Source of the DNA: Agapanthus africanus
Lineage: Eukaryota > Streptophyta > Magnoliopsida > Asparagales > Amaryllidaceae
NCBI GenBank assembly: GCA_030015575.1
Contig: CM057347.1
Span: forward strand, 408,488,248-408,552,247
Length of the DNA: 64,000 nucleotides
Direction of reading: 5' to 3'
Below, one piece after another: positions 1 to 10,095 of this stretch. The notes beneath the pieces are model-generated. The model searched no databases, was not told the origin of the DNA, and saw only the letters and a list, made by a program, of their open reading frames with translations. Numbering within the stretch: position 1 is the stretch's first letter; each line of letters starts with the position of its first letter. A program made the position numbers and the translations under genes.

Positions 1-339
1 GACCCTCGAAACCGACGCCTCATCTGAGCCGACGGATACCCTCGTCTGATCCGACGCCTCTTCATCTGATCCGATGGCTGCTCTCGTCTGGGCCGACAAC
101 TTCTCGAGCTAGACGTCGTAGCATTCATCCTTCTAACTCGACCATAAGTCTCAATTTGGAGCTTCCAAAGATTAGACTTCACTATTCGTTCTCTAGATTT
201 AAGTTTTTCAATTTCATGCCGTCTTGTGGATATTGAATTTGTGGTGATCAATCTTGTAATAGTAGCAAAAGTTGAATTTGCGGTGACCGGTCTTTGTGGT
301 AGTAGCATGTGTTGAGTTTGTGGTGATCAATTATTGTGA
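1..339. other. AT-rich flank, no gene seen
   Basis: The first 120 bases carry a short direct repeat of a 'ctgatccgacg' phrase. The rest is AT-rich with another short repeat around 'gagtttgtggtgatcaa'. I see no ORF with recognisable similarity and no RNA gene. It probably belongs to an older transposable element cut by the window edge. Confidence 0.4.
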
Positions 340-660
340 AAAGTAAAAATTTGAAAACTTGAGAACTTTAGATGTTGAAAATCCTTAAAAAATTGAAAAT
401 TTGAAAACTTCATATCCCTAAAACTATAACTTGAAAATTTGAGAACTTGAGAATTTGAAAACGAAAACTTAAAAACCCTAAAGTAAAAGCTCAAAAACTT
501 GAAAACCCTAAAATAAGAACATGAAAACTTGAAAACCCTTAAGTAAATACTTTAAAACATGAATACCCTAAGGTCAAAACTTTGAAACTTGAAAACTTGA
601 AAATCTAATTATAATAAAACAAGAAATGATTATACGCAAAACCCTAATTAATAACTATGA
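340..660. repeat. Degenerate A-rich minisatellite
   Basis: The phrase 'aaaacttgaaaaccctaa' recurs many times with point changes and variable spacing (for example near 455-480, 490-515, 520-545 and 585-605). The array is A/T-rich and has no sustained reading frame. It is seen directly; its origin is unknown. Confidence 0.6.
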
Positions 661-1119
661 AACTTTTAATTAAAAACTTGAAAACTTAAAAAGTGAAACG
701 AAACCCTTATCCAAGTTCATGATATAATTCGATGATAACATGAAATCCATGTTATCGAAGATATCACATAATAAATCACCGCGCCTTAGTACCCGTTTAT
801 CAGTTATATGCGTAATAGTTTTCGTCATAACATAAAACCACTTGATGGTGTTTACCCTCTTTAGGACCTCCAACGACTGAACGTTGAAACGAAAAGTTAA
901 ATTTTAAACAAAACATGTATGTAGTTTTAAGATTTGATCAGAAGGTTCTGAGTTCGAGACTTCCGGCAGCACAAACACATACCGTTAATTACACCTTATT
1001 GTCTTAGAGCAGATATAAGATGGGACACTATATTAGTTTGCTTTAAATCGTATCATTATGGAGAAAGAGAGCATGTACAAATATAAAACAATTGCAAGTG
1101 ATGAACAAAAGAATATGTA
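661..1119. other. Flanking DNA without a recognised feature
   Basis: AT-rich sequence with only short chance ORFs. Around 935-965 there is a stretch resembling a pol III B box ('gagttcgagac') but no convincing A box at tRNA spacing, so I do not call a tRNA or SINE here. Confidence 0.35.
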
Positions 1120-1500
1120 TTTTATTCATTCATTCATATTTTGTGTACAACTTGAATGTGAACTACATTGATATTTACAAAAGAAATGTAAAATTACATA
1201 TGATTCTAATTTTAGAGTGATATCACAATACTTGGGGTATTTTAGTGTCAATCTTGGTGCAAGTTGATGGACACTACCCTTAGTAGGGACCATATCACTT
1301 CCTTTGAAATACAGGCATGACACCTTAGGTGGGGTCATCTGACATTTCATTTGAAATATAAATATCGCTTCTGAAGTGAAGGGTAACACTTCATTTAAAG
1401 TGTAGATCACACTTCGTTTGAAATGTAGGTAGGACACCCTAGGTGAAGTCCACACCACTTCATTTGAAGTGTAGATGGGACATCATAGATAGGGTCCACA
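1120..1500. repeat. Cluster of short dyad-symmetric words
   Basis: Several variants of a palindromic phrase such as 'cacttcatttgaagtg' (near 1455-1475), 'acttcatttaaagtg' (near 1388-1403) and 'acttcgtttgaaatg' (near 1413-1428) are spaced by 'taggtaggacacc'-like linkers. The same style of word occurs in the LTRs of the elements nested to the right, so this may be part of an old related LTR. Confidence 0.45.
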
Positions 1501-3506
1501 CCCTGGACAGAGAAACATATGTGTTTCTGTTTCAGGAAGGCCTGTTTAGGGCCTCCCGAGGGACAGGAAGGGGGTCATGAAGCAGCCAAGAGGCCTATTT
1601 CAGGCTTCCCGATGGCTGCTCCTTAGCAGAGTTTATAGAGTTTCTTTAAGTGAGGCTCGCCTGTTTCAGTTTCATGCACATATTGAGGATGCATAGCATC
1701 ATTTCCAATAGTTTGTGCAAAATGAACACATGGATCTGTGTTCATGGGTAAAAATTTGAAATTTGAGCCATGTTTAAAGGATGAATGCGATGTTTTTAGC
1801 ACTGCATTCAGTGAAACAAATGTGTTCTACATATCTGTTAAGTTAATAGGGTCTTCTATTCACAGGTGATCTGAGAATGGGATTTCCTTATTCATGAAGA
1901 TCCTGAAAACATAGTTTTCTATGTCCTAGGTCATGAATGGACATGTTTTCATGTCCTAAGTATGAGCATGGTTTCCTGTTCATATAGACATGGTTTGTAA
2001 TGTCTGAAAGATGAATAGGGTTTTCCTACTCATAAAGATTTTTCATGTAGAGACATATTTTGTTTTTCAGGATGAATAGTATTTTCTATGCACATAAGTT
2101 TACATAGAAGAACATAGGGTCTTATTCTGTGTTCTTTAAGAAATAGCTTATTTATTTCTATTTATGTATGAGAAATAGGATGAACTATGTCTAGAATATG
2201 AAGAACATAGGGTGACCATGTTCTACGTTCAGTTCATATTGCTTAAGAACACATTTGTGTTATGAGTTTTCTTCTTCATGATGGAGGCCATGGCCATGGT
2301 TTCTAAGGTCCTCGGCTGAAGCTGAAAACTTGTAAAAGTTTTTATGATGCTCTCTCTGATCAGAGAGAGGTGAAGAGAATGAGACATAGAGAGATTAGAA
2401 AAGTGAAGGAATGGGGGTATCTCATTCCTATATCTCACCTTCTTCGTTTTCTTCCTTTGCTTCTAAGAACTTTTACTCAAGTTCAACGGTTTTGAGCCAT
2501 GAAATTTTGATCATTTGATCAGTTGCTCATAGGGGTATTTATTCCTCTCTATGAGTGAGGATTAGTGCTCAACCACTTCCTAAATACCCACGGAGGTGGG
2601 GAGGAGGAAATCTCCTCGTTATCTCCGCAAGAATAAGTCAATGCCTATTCTGTTAAAAGAAAAAGGGTTCCCGACACTGCTTTGTGTCGGGACCCTTCGA
2701 TTTCGGGAAGAAGATCCCGATATCGGGAGGGGGTATCTCGATTAGGGATGCCTCTAAACAAATCATTTTTGAGTTGTGTCAAGGATAGGGATTCCTACTT
2801 GCGATGAACAAGTATTGAAATTGTTCTTTTAAGTGTTTTATGTCAATCTTAAGCTTTGATGATCATTTGATATATATTTGACTAAATAATAGTATAATAA
2901 TTTAGAATCTTGTTTGATAAGGGTCCCTCCTCTTGTTTATTAAGTAGGGAACACTTCTCTTTCAACGTCCAGATTTGTAATGAAAGAACATAGAATTCAT
3001 TCTTTGTTCAAACTTCGTTTAAAGAAATAATTTTATAGTTTTTATATCCATGCATGGTCTAGTTTCAAAGCTTAATAAATTAGCTTCATACATTTAGAAT
3101 GGATCGCGATTTGGTGCTTTCGGGTGAGAGGTATAACCGTTTTGCTCCGATATGTCGGAGCAGGCAGATTCAACCCAAAAATTTGAATTTGAGAACATAG
3201 GGTCTTTTTATGTTCAAAGCTTTGTTTGAAGAAATAGAGCTTCTTCTATTTTCAATTTTGTAGGGAACATAGAGATATTTAATATTCAAAGATATGAAGG
3301 AGACATGGTTTCCCTCATTTTCATGTTGTTTAGAAAATAAGGTTTTCCCCCATTTTCAAGATGTACACATAAATTGTGTTCAAAAAGGAAATAGCTTTTA
3401 GGCCATACTCTATATAAATAATGTTGTGTTTTACTACCACATTCCAATGTGGAGATATGATTTTCATATCTCCAAGATGAATAGGGTTTCCCTTATTCAC
3501 ATGATG
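1501..3506. repeat. Old LTR-like repeat DNA flanking the nest
   Basis: AT-rich non-coding DNA with recurring phrases ('gaacatagggt', 'aaatagcttatttatttc'). A stem is visible at 2669-2677 / 2684-2692 (TCCCGACAC ... GTGTCGGGA), followed by a second stem-like region to about 2740. The last ~120 bases (from 'gcttttaggccat' near 3388) are paralogous to 58709-58830 on the other side of the nest, and 2160-2480 resembles 58910-59230. This suggests that B inserted into a locus with internal duplication. No gene seen. Confidence 0.45.
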
Positions 3507-3511
3507 AACAC
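3507..3511. repeat. Target-site duplication of element B (left copy)
   Basis: AACAC lies directly before the TG terminus of the left LTR of B and is repeated at 58683-58687 directly after the CA terminus of the right LTR. This proves that both LTRs belong to one insertion in spite of the 55 kb between them. Confidence 0.9.
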
Positions 3512-3828
3512 TGTTCCCCTCCGAATGACGGCGCGACGTAGAGACGTCTTGTCTGAGATTTGGGTCAGATATTATTTGGTTTTATCCGTCCACCTCTCCG
3601 AAGATTCCAAGTTGATTTATGGCACCGTGTATCGAAGGTTTAGACGGATGCGGCCGATATAGCAGACTTTGTCAGATCCCCCCTCGCTTGAGGGGTTTTT
3701 GATTGTGGGGATGCTCTTCCTTGCAGGCGCAAGCCCCTGCAGTTAATTACGCTACCGCATCGCGGTAACAACTTTCTCCTTCTCCAGATGTTCACTTCGT
3801 GTCGTGGGTATTTGTTTTGTTTGTGGTT

Positions 3829-3849
3829 GCCCGTGGATTGTATACAGAG
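3829..3849 (-). other. Recurrent 19-21 nt motif (LTR copy, element B)
   Basis: Plus-strand reading GCCCGTGGATTGTATACAG, one of ten copies in the window in LTRs and 3' regions of A, B and C. All ten have the same orientation relative to their element. Function unknown. Confidence 0.6.
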
Positions 3850-4689
3850 ACTAATTTATGTCGTCGCCCGTAGGACGTGGATTAGTCCAAATCCGTATTT
3901 TCTTAGATTTGGGTTTGGGGTTTTGGTTTAAGGATACATTAGCCATATTTGAGGCTAAGATCGACTTAAACGTTTGTTAAGGATACGTTAGTCTAATTTG
4001 AGACTAAGATCAACTCAACGGGATCGTTTAGATCCGACAAAAGAGTATTTGGGGGCTCTATTGTTCTAGTTTAGAGACATAGTGGTCCATTGAATGTATG
4101 GCCGTCGGGACCCGTCACCTCTCTGAAGACGTCGAAGGATTACAACGACAGATGTCAGAGGAGTTCAGAGATGTACTCTTGAACCAAAGTTGGTTGGGAG
4201 ATCTATAGTCCAATTTAGGACTAAAGTCTGTTTGAAGGTTTTGGTTTAATGACACGTTAGCCATATTTGAGGCTAAAATCAATTTAAACGTTTGTTAAGG
4301 ATACGTTAGTCTAATTTGAGACTAAGATAAACTTAATGGGATCATTTAGATCCAACAAAAGAGTATTTGGGCTCTATTGTTCTAGTTTAGGGACATAGTG
4401 GTCCATTGAATGTATGGCCGTCGGGACCCGTCACCTCTCTGAAGACGTTGAAGGATTACAACGACAGATATCAGAGGAGTTCAGAGATGTACCCTTAAAC
4501 CAAAGTTGGTTGGGAGATCTATAGTCCAATTTGGGACTAAAGTCTGTTTGATGGTTTTGGTTTAAGGACACGTTAGCCATATTTGAGGCTAAGATCAACT
4601 TAAACGTTTGTTAAGGATACGTTAGTTTAATTTGAGACTAAGATCAACTTAACGGGATCATTTAGATCCAACAAAAGAGCATTTGGGCT

Positions 4690-4860
4690 CTATTGTTCTA
4701 GTGTAGGGACATAGTGGTCCATTGCCAGTTTAGGGACATGGTGGTCCATTGCCAGTTTAGGGACATGGTGGTCCAGCATTCACATTTTGGGGACGAATAT
4801 TTGTTTAAGGACGCATTAGTCCATGAGTTTAAGGACCCCACAGTCCGTAGCAATGTGTGG
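4690..4860 (-). repeat. GGAC-N6-GTCC hairpin words (B 3' LTR)
   Basis: Six or so successive words with arms GGAC/GTCC and six-base variable interiors, such as 'GGACatagtgGTCC' and 'GGACgcattaGTCC', separated by 'attgccagttta' or 'atgagttta' linkers. The same words occur in the LTRs of A and in the 3' regions of A and B. Confidence 0.65.
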
Positions 4861-6315
4861 TTGTTGGGACCCGTCACCTCTCTGACGACGTTGAGGGATT
4901 ACAACGACAAATATCAGAGGAGTTCAGAGATGTACCCTTGAACCGGGTGTAAATTGATTTGAGAGAGCGGTCGTGCTCAGTCAATTTAATTTGAGGACTT
5001 ATGGCCAGAATTGGGCTAAGTCCAATTGAGAATATTCAACATTTTATTTGTGTTTGGCCTGTCAGGCCTTTATTTGGGCTCTGCCCTTTTTAATAATGCA
5101 CTGCCCTTTTTTTATTTGGTCTGATAGACCTTTTAAGTGGGCTCTGCCCTTTTTTTTTAAATAATGCATTGCATTTTGGTCTGATAGACATTTTAATTGG
5201 GCTCTGCCCTTTTTAATAATGCACTGCATTAAATGCTCTGACAATGCCCCACGTGGCCTGTCAGGTGCTTTGCGCCAATTGAGGAGCGCGCGGCACAAAT
5301 TCATGTGGAGGTGACACGTGTCACGCAGTGGTGAGCGCAAGTCTGTTAGCGCAGTGTGCTGCTGGCACGTGGCGCGCTCTGGTGACTTGCGCCAAACCAA
5401 GAGAGCAGTGCTCTGTTTTTAGAAGCGCAAGGCGCAGTTGTTCTGTGATTGACACATGGCGCTCTTTGGTGGCTTGCACCAATCCAAGGAGCGCAACAGT
5501 GTAAATTTTAAAAGTGCTAGGCATTGTTTAATATCTTGATCAAGTTTAGATCAAAGATAACAAGTTTTTCTTTCTCCAAAGAGGTTCTACCTCAAATTTC
5601 AAGAACCAGTGGTTCATCAAAAAGGCAATGCCTTTATATAGATCGAAAGATCTAATAAAGAAGTAAAATTTCTTCTTTTTTATTATTATTTTTTTATTAA
5701 AGATCTTGATCTTGTTCTTAGATGTTTGATCTTTTTTAGAAGAAATTCTTCTTTTTTCTAAAGGTTTTACCTTTTTCTTTTCTTCGAGTTCTTCTCAAAG
5801 TTATAGAGGAGTTCTGTATCTCTATCTCTGTCTTTTAGACTTGGAGTCTAGGGGCTTTTATATTGTGCCAATTGATTTGTTAAATCAGTTAAAGAGATCT
5901 TTCTCTGATTGATTTAGTGATGTTTCCCCACCGCTGGATCTTTGATCCCAGGGCTTCTGTTTTACAGAAGATAATCTTCTTGTTTTAACAAGATTAGAAA
6001 GATCTTTCCAAAATTTTATTGTTTAAATTCTGGCACAGTTGGCGCAGGCGTACCTGCGCTGACACGTGTCGCGCAGCGCAACTGCGCTGACACGTGTCGC
6101 GTAGCGCAGAGCGCAAGTCATCTGAGGCGTTGCTTCCTTTATTTTTATTTTAAAACAGAGCCTTGCTCTGATTGGGTGCGCTGTCTTGGGCGCAGTGCTG
6201 GCATGTCTGCTTTTGACACGTGGCGCGTTGCGCGCAGCGCAAGGAATCTGAAGCGTTTCTTCAATTTTTGAATTTTTGAAATTCAAACAGAGTTTTGCTC
6301 TGATTGGGGGAAACA

Positions 6316-6365
6316 AATGCCCCCACCGTTGCGCTCACGTGGCGCACACGTGAGTGCAGCGGTGG
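6316..6365 (-). other. Polypurine tract and adjacent G-box hairpin of element B
   Basis: Immediately inside the 3' LTR, plus strand reads aatgccccc, so in element sense a G-run ends four bases before the LTR: a plausible primer for plus-strand synthesis. It abuts an inverted repeat with 19-nt arms (6323-6341 and 6347-6365), CCACCGTTGCGCTCACGTG against CACGTGAGTGCAGCGGTGG, with two mismatches and a 5-nt loop. A and C have the same arrangement with different arm sequences. Confidence 0.7.
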
Positions 6366-6417
6366 CAAGATCCCAACCGTCAGATCAACTCAGGAGTTGA
6401 AGGGGCGCTTAAGCGCC

Positions 6418-6425
6418 TATAAATA
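6418..6425 (+). promoter_or_regulatory. TATA box of the antisense plant mobile domain gene
   Basis: TATAAATA within the symmetric word CCTATAAATAGG, about 50 bases from the PPT hairpin, facing the gene that runs to 25795. The TSS is expected near 6445-6455 ('cttcaacagatgac'). The LTR of element A uses the same CCTATAAATAGG word. The position makes this a dedicated promoter, separate from the LTR promoter, which is on the other strand. Confidence 0.65.
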
Positions 6426-6531
6426 GGACCCTTGGTCTTCAACAGATGACTATCATCTTCAAGAATTTGATTTTTCAGAGCCTTGTTGTCGTTTTTAAGA
6501 ACCCCGAAAGTTAAACTCTAAAAACTTTTAG

Positions 6532-7173
6532 GTAAAAATTTAGATTAAATTAATTTTAACCAACAGAGCCTTGCTCTCATAGATATTCTGATCTAAAGAA
6601 AACTTCTTTAGGGTTTCATATACAGAGCTTTGCTCTCAAGAATCCATGGATCTAAAGAGATCCTGTTTCAGGGTTTCTTAACCCATGAACAGAGCTTTGC
6701 TCTTGGACAAAATATAGATCTTTTTGATCTTTTGATGAAGAACTCTCAAGAGTTTTTCATGGATCTTTAAGATCCCACACTTTCATTTTTAGGAGTTAAT
6801 TTTTCCTTTGATGGATTTTTCCATCATTATTACAGAGCTAGGCTCTTTTAAGGAATTTTATTCTCCTGTGACCAGAGTTTGACAAGTGTCACTCTGTGAC
6901 AGAGCTTTGCTCTGAAAAGGGAGATTTTCTCCTTGTCTCAAGGGATTTCTCATTTAATGAGAATATTCTTTTGGGGATCTCCTCATTAATTGACAGTCTC
7001 ATCCAATGATGGGACTGTCTTATTAACTGATGCATTGTCATCTAGATTTTGTGGGTCCCCCTTTGGTCCCCTTTCCACTGCATTGTAGTGTGGTACAACT
7101 TTTAAATTTCCAAGTGTCAGAAATTAAAAATTACAATACTGACAGTTGATCTCTGTCCCTCTTCTTTTTGCAG
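6532..7173 (+). other. Probable 5' UTR intron of the plant mobile domain gene
   Basis: A donor-like GTAAAAATT at 6532 and a strong acceptor (pyrimidine tract then TTTTTGCAG ending 7173) bracket AT-rich, stop-filled sequence. The acceptor is five bases before the ATG at 7179. The intron is rich in palindromic words of the type 'AGAGCtttGCTCT' (at least six between 6560 and 6920). The donor assignment is less certain than the acceptor. Confidence 0.5.
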
Positions 7174-7178
7174 GCAAC

Positions 7179-8106
7179 ATGTCTTTCGATACCTCGTTCC
7201 CATTCGTTCGCTCGGAGGGAGGATTCCCTGGAGCACCCGTAGACCGGGAGGTCCTAGCTTTGATCACAGACCATGATCCGGAACATAAGAATCTTCACCT
7301 TTGGGGGTCGTGGTACAATCAAATTATCAGGGGTCGACAGAGCTTTTCATGCGCAGTACCATCAGAGCCCATCAAGGCGATCCATTATGCCAACCCACCC
7401 CCGGTGAAGTGTGCCGTGGAGATGGTCGATTGGACTTCAGAAGGCCTTCTTCATCCCGCCATAGCTGCAATTCCCGTTCAGCCTCCCATGGTTTTAGATA
7501 TCTTGGGACGCCGTATTTGTCAAGGCGAAGCGTGACCCTGGGGGCAAGCATATAATATAGGTTAGATCCCCCGTTATCCGATCGGTTATCTGCCATAGGC
7601 TCGCTACATTTTGTCAGTGAAGAAGTCGCAGTTGATGAGGCTTGGGTTGTACACCGATGTTTATGCTTCTCTCTTCCAATATCCCACACTTCCTACCTGG
7701 TGGGTTAAGGCTTTTTTGGAGCAGTGGAATATCCCTACTCACACTTTCCTCGCACTGGACCGGGAAGTGTCGATTTCTTTAGAGGAGTTCACAGAAGATT
7801 CCGGCTTACCGGTCATAAGTGAGCATTACGAGGAGCTGCTTCCCACGGACGAATATGTCTTCGGTGCTAAGCCAGTGATCATGGGCCTTACCCCAGAGAA
7901 TGCTGTTCAACATCAGTTTTCAAGTTTGATCAAAGTGTTGGATATCTACGAGGGCCTTTTTATCGAATCTGGGAGTCGCGGGGTTAATTTCGAGGATTTC
8001 ATCGCTCGTTTCCTTCACCCGAAAGTCCTCTCGGCGGAAGCTGCTAAGTTTGCCACGCTTGATGACCCTTTCGGATTAGATTTGGACAACCTACCAGCGA
8101 CGGAAG
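7179..8106 (+). pseudogene. Plant mobile domain (PMD) protein, first coding exon, 5' part (broken by element C)
   Basis: Starts at ATG 7179, just after a 3' splice site, and runs into the target duplication of element C. The reading frame continues in register at 21905. The segment with 'THTF...EVSISLEEF...SGLPV' (about 7738-7820) matches the N-terminal signature of the plant mobile domain family (consensus: THTF, GE.T.TLEDV, GLPV). That family is found in MAIN/MAIL-type plant proteins and as cargo of Gypsy elements. Three in-frame stops lie between 7533 and 7598 (TGA 7533, TAG 7557, TAG 7596). Each could be a single transition from a sense codon, or they may lie in a small unrecognised intron. 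The gene runs antisense to its carrier, element B. Biochemical function of the family is not settled; MAIN/MAIL proteins act in gene silencing and cell division. Confidence 0.7.
8102..8106. repeat. Target-site duplication of element C (left copy)
   Basis: GGAAG directly precedes the TG terminus at 8107 and is repeated at 21900-21904 after the CA terminus. Removing C and one copy restores an uninterrupted frame across the junction, so the insertion clearly post-dates the gene. Confidence 0.92.
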
Positions 8107-8808
8107 TGTAGGGTGTTTTTCGTCACCCCATTGAGATGGGAATACGCGCGCGCTTGTCAGGCGCATTACAGATTCCCCCTGCCTAGGGTAGGCCGGGGTT
8201 TATTGATTGTGGGGATCCGAATCTCCGGCAACCGCGGACTAAGCTGCCGTTAATTACCCCTCGCATTTGGAGCGCAGGAACCTCCGATTAACGGGTTAAA
8301 CTGGTCATGCGAACTCAATGTGCAGTATCGTGTTTTGAAGGGGTTTTGGAAATATCGGGGCCCCCGCAGAGTTTTTACGGGGGTCCCGCTACCCGGATAG
8401 CGGGCTGGGGGTCAAGGGGGCTAGCAGCCCCCTTGCGGGGTGCGGGGCAGCGCCCCGTTAGAAATTTTTTCTAACGGAAGACAGTATCGTGGAGTCTGTG
8501 TATGTTTTCCTTCCCCCCTTTTTTTAAAAGTGGAGCTTAATTTCAAAAGGGATTTTATTGTGGAGTTAAACTCCAAAGAATTTTAAATGGAGTTAAACTC
8601 CTAAAAGAATTTTATGCGGAATTAAATTCCTAAAATAGAACTTTATTGTGGAGTTAAACTCCAAAGAATATATATATGTATATATTTTAAAAAGGTTTAA
8701 ACTCCAGAAAGGATTTTGTTGGGGAGTGCACGTAAAACGAGGGGAAAAGAAAACAAAATGGCGTCTAAAGGACGCTCGCACGGCAGGTGGGCGCCTTAAT
8801 GCCCGGGG

Positions 8809-9139
8809 TCACGTGCGCGCACGTGACCGATGGGCGCCTTGGCGCCCCGGGGTCACGTGGGCACACGTGACCGATGGGCGCCTTGGCGCCCCAGGGGTCA
8901 CGTAGGCACACGTGACCGATGGGCGCCTTGGCGCCTCAGGGGTCACGTGGGCACACGTGACCGATGGGCGTCTTGGCGCCCCAAGGGTCACGTGCGCACA
9001 CGTGACCGATGGGCGCTTTGGTGCCCCGGGGTCACGTGCGCACACGTGACCGATGGGCGCTTTGGCGCCCCGGGGTCACATGCGCACACGTGACCGATGG
9101 GCGCCTTAGCGCCCTGGGGTCACGTGGGCACACGTGACC
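8809..9139 (-). repeat. G-box / GGCGCC double-hairpin array (C 3' LTR, 8 units)
   Basis: 43-bp unit made of two alternating inverted repeats: GGTCACGTG..CACGTGACC followed by GGGCGCCttGGCGCCC. Eight units are visible here, against six in the 5' LTR. I count about 14 CACGTG cores. CACGTG is the plant G-box bound by bZIP and bHLH factors; whether these sites act as enhancers is inference. Both strands stay open in several frames, which explains spurious ORFs of about 80 codons. Confidence 0.85.
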
Positions 9140-9645
9140 GCGGGAAAAACCTACGGAAAGGGAAGCCTAGCCCCTAGGCTGGGTAGTTGAACTCCCAAGG
9201 GAATTTTTGGAGTTGAACTCCTAACAGAAACAAATTTATGGAGTTAAACTCCAACAGAAATTAATTTATGGAGTTAAACTCCAGCAACTTTAGAAAGGAG
9301 TTAAACTCCTGGGGATTTATTGCTCTTCTTTTGAGCCTTGGGTCTGTCCAAAGTTAGATTTTTGGAGATGGGTCTCCTTCTTCTTGCTCTTGACCGGCGG
9401 GATCTTGGAGAAAAGGGGGTGAGCCTCAAAAGCCTCCCCTTTTCGAGATCTGATTGGAGATCCGAGCTCCCCTTCGTAGGTTTTGTGGTGGAAATCTACT
9501 TATTTTTAGAAAAGGAAGAGTTAAACTCTTGATTTAATTCAAAAGGAAAAAGAAGGTTTTAGAACCTTGAGGAAGGAGGAAGAGATCTCAGATCTAGAAA
9601 ATTCTTGGAGAGAGAAAAAGTTGTGAGATATTTTCATTATCTTTG

Positions 9646-9655
9646 CCTTTATAGG
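9646..9655 (-). promoter_or_regulatory. TATA-like element in the C 3' LTR
   Basis: On the minus strand CCTATAAAGG. The 5' LTR copy is at 21561-21570, where it would drive genomic RNA synthesis toward lower coordinates. Assigned from sequence only. Confidence 0.5.
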
Positions 9656-9983
9656 CCATACATTTTACACATAGCCCCTTGGGCTTCACAAAATGGCATT
9701 TTGCCTATCCCATGGCTCATGTGCCATTTCTTTTGCACATAAGCTATGGGCTTTACAAAAATTTGGCTTTATGCCTATTTTTCTTACATTTATCCAAAAA
9801 TAAAATAAATACAACAAAATTGTTTATTACAAAATTTTTATCTTGGCGTGGGGGGAGGCCGGCCGCTTCATGTTCGGGCTCGACCCGGGCATGGGCCCAC
9901 TCGGTATGGGCTTGGGTCTACTTGGCTTGGGGTTGACTTGGATTTTGACTTGGTCAACCGGGGTGTAAATTTTTACCCCAACA

Positions 9984-10043
9984 AATTGCCCCCCATCAAT
10001 AAATGCACACCACACATGTGGGTCGTGTGCATGAAATTGATGG
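9984..10043 (-). other. Polypurine tract and adjacent hairpin of element C
   Basis: Plus strand aattg then a C-run (9989-9994) next to the 3' LTR gives a G-run polypurine tract in element sense. It overlaps the first arm of an inverted repeat: 9993-10010 (CCATCAATAAATGCACAC) pairs with 10025-10043 (GTGTGCATGAAATTGATGG) with a small internal mismatch. The loop contains the self-complementary CACATGTG. Same layout as in A and B but different arm sequences. Confidence 0.65.
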
Positions 10044-10095
10044 ATCTTCTTTCACGTGGAGGCGAGTTGATTTGGTTCTCGCTTTTTGGGAAGCT

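Larger units (their letters stand above)
3512..6315 (-). repeat. 3' LTR of element B
   Basis: Starts TGTTCCCCTCC and ends GGGGGAAACA; it pairs with 55813-58682. The part up to about 5030 (R/U5 side) is homologous to the R/U5 side of the LTR of element A. The remainder (U3 side) is unrelated to A and rich in 'gcgcaactgcgctgacacgtgtcgcg'-type phrases containing CACGTG. Three near-direct repeats of about 300 bp ('ttaaggatacgttag...gggacccgtcacctctctgaagacg') lie at 3940-4930. A minus-strand TATA-like sequence is at about 5634-5641. Confidence 0.88.
8107..9983 (-). repeat. 3' LTR of element C
   Basis: 1877 bp, TGTAGGGTG ... ACCCCAACA. Pairs with 20109-21899 (1791 bp). The 86-bp length difference equals two extra 43-bp units in the G-box array. 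Contains at least nine palindromic words of the form GGAGTTAAACTCC. A minus-strand TATA (CCTATAAAGG) is at 9646-9655. An internal phrase from about 8401 ('gggctgggggtcaagggggctagcagcccccttg') forms a long GC-rich stem. Confidence 0.92.

Noticed and set aside
930..975. tRNA-like stretch with B-box similarity
   Set aside because: No A box at proper spacing and no acceptor stem.
2665..2740. GC-rich stems as transcription terminators
   Set aside because: Intrinsic terminators are not expected in plant nuclear DNA; kept only as structural remarks.
8648..9093. Overlapping ORFs rich in GTRDRWAPW/VTCAHVT repeats
   Set aside because: Readings of the G-box/GGCGCC array inside an LTR.
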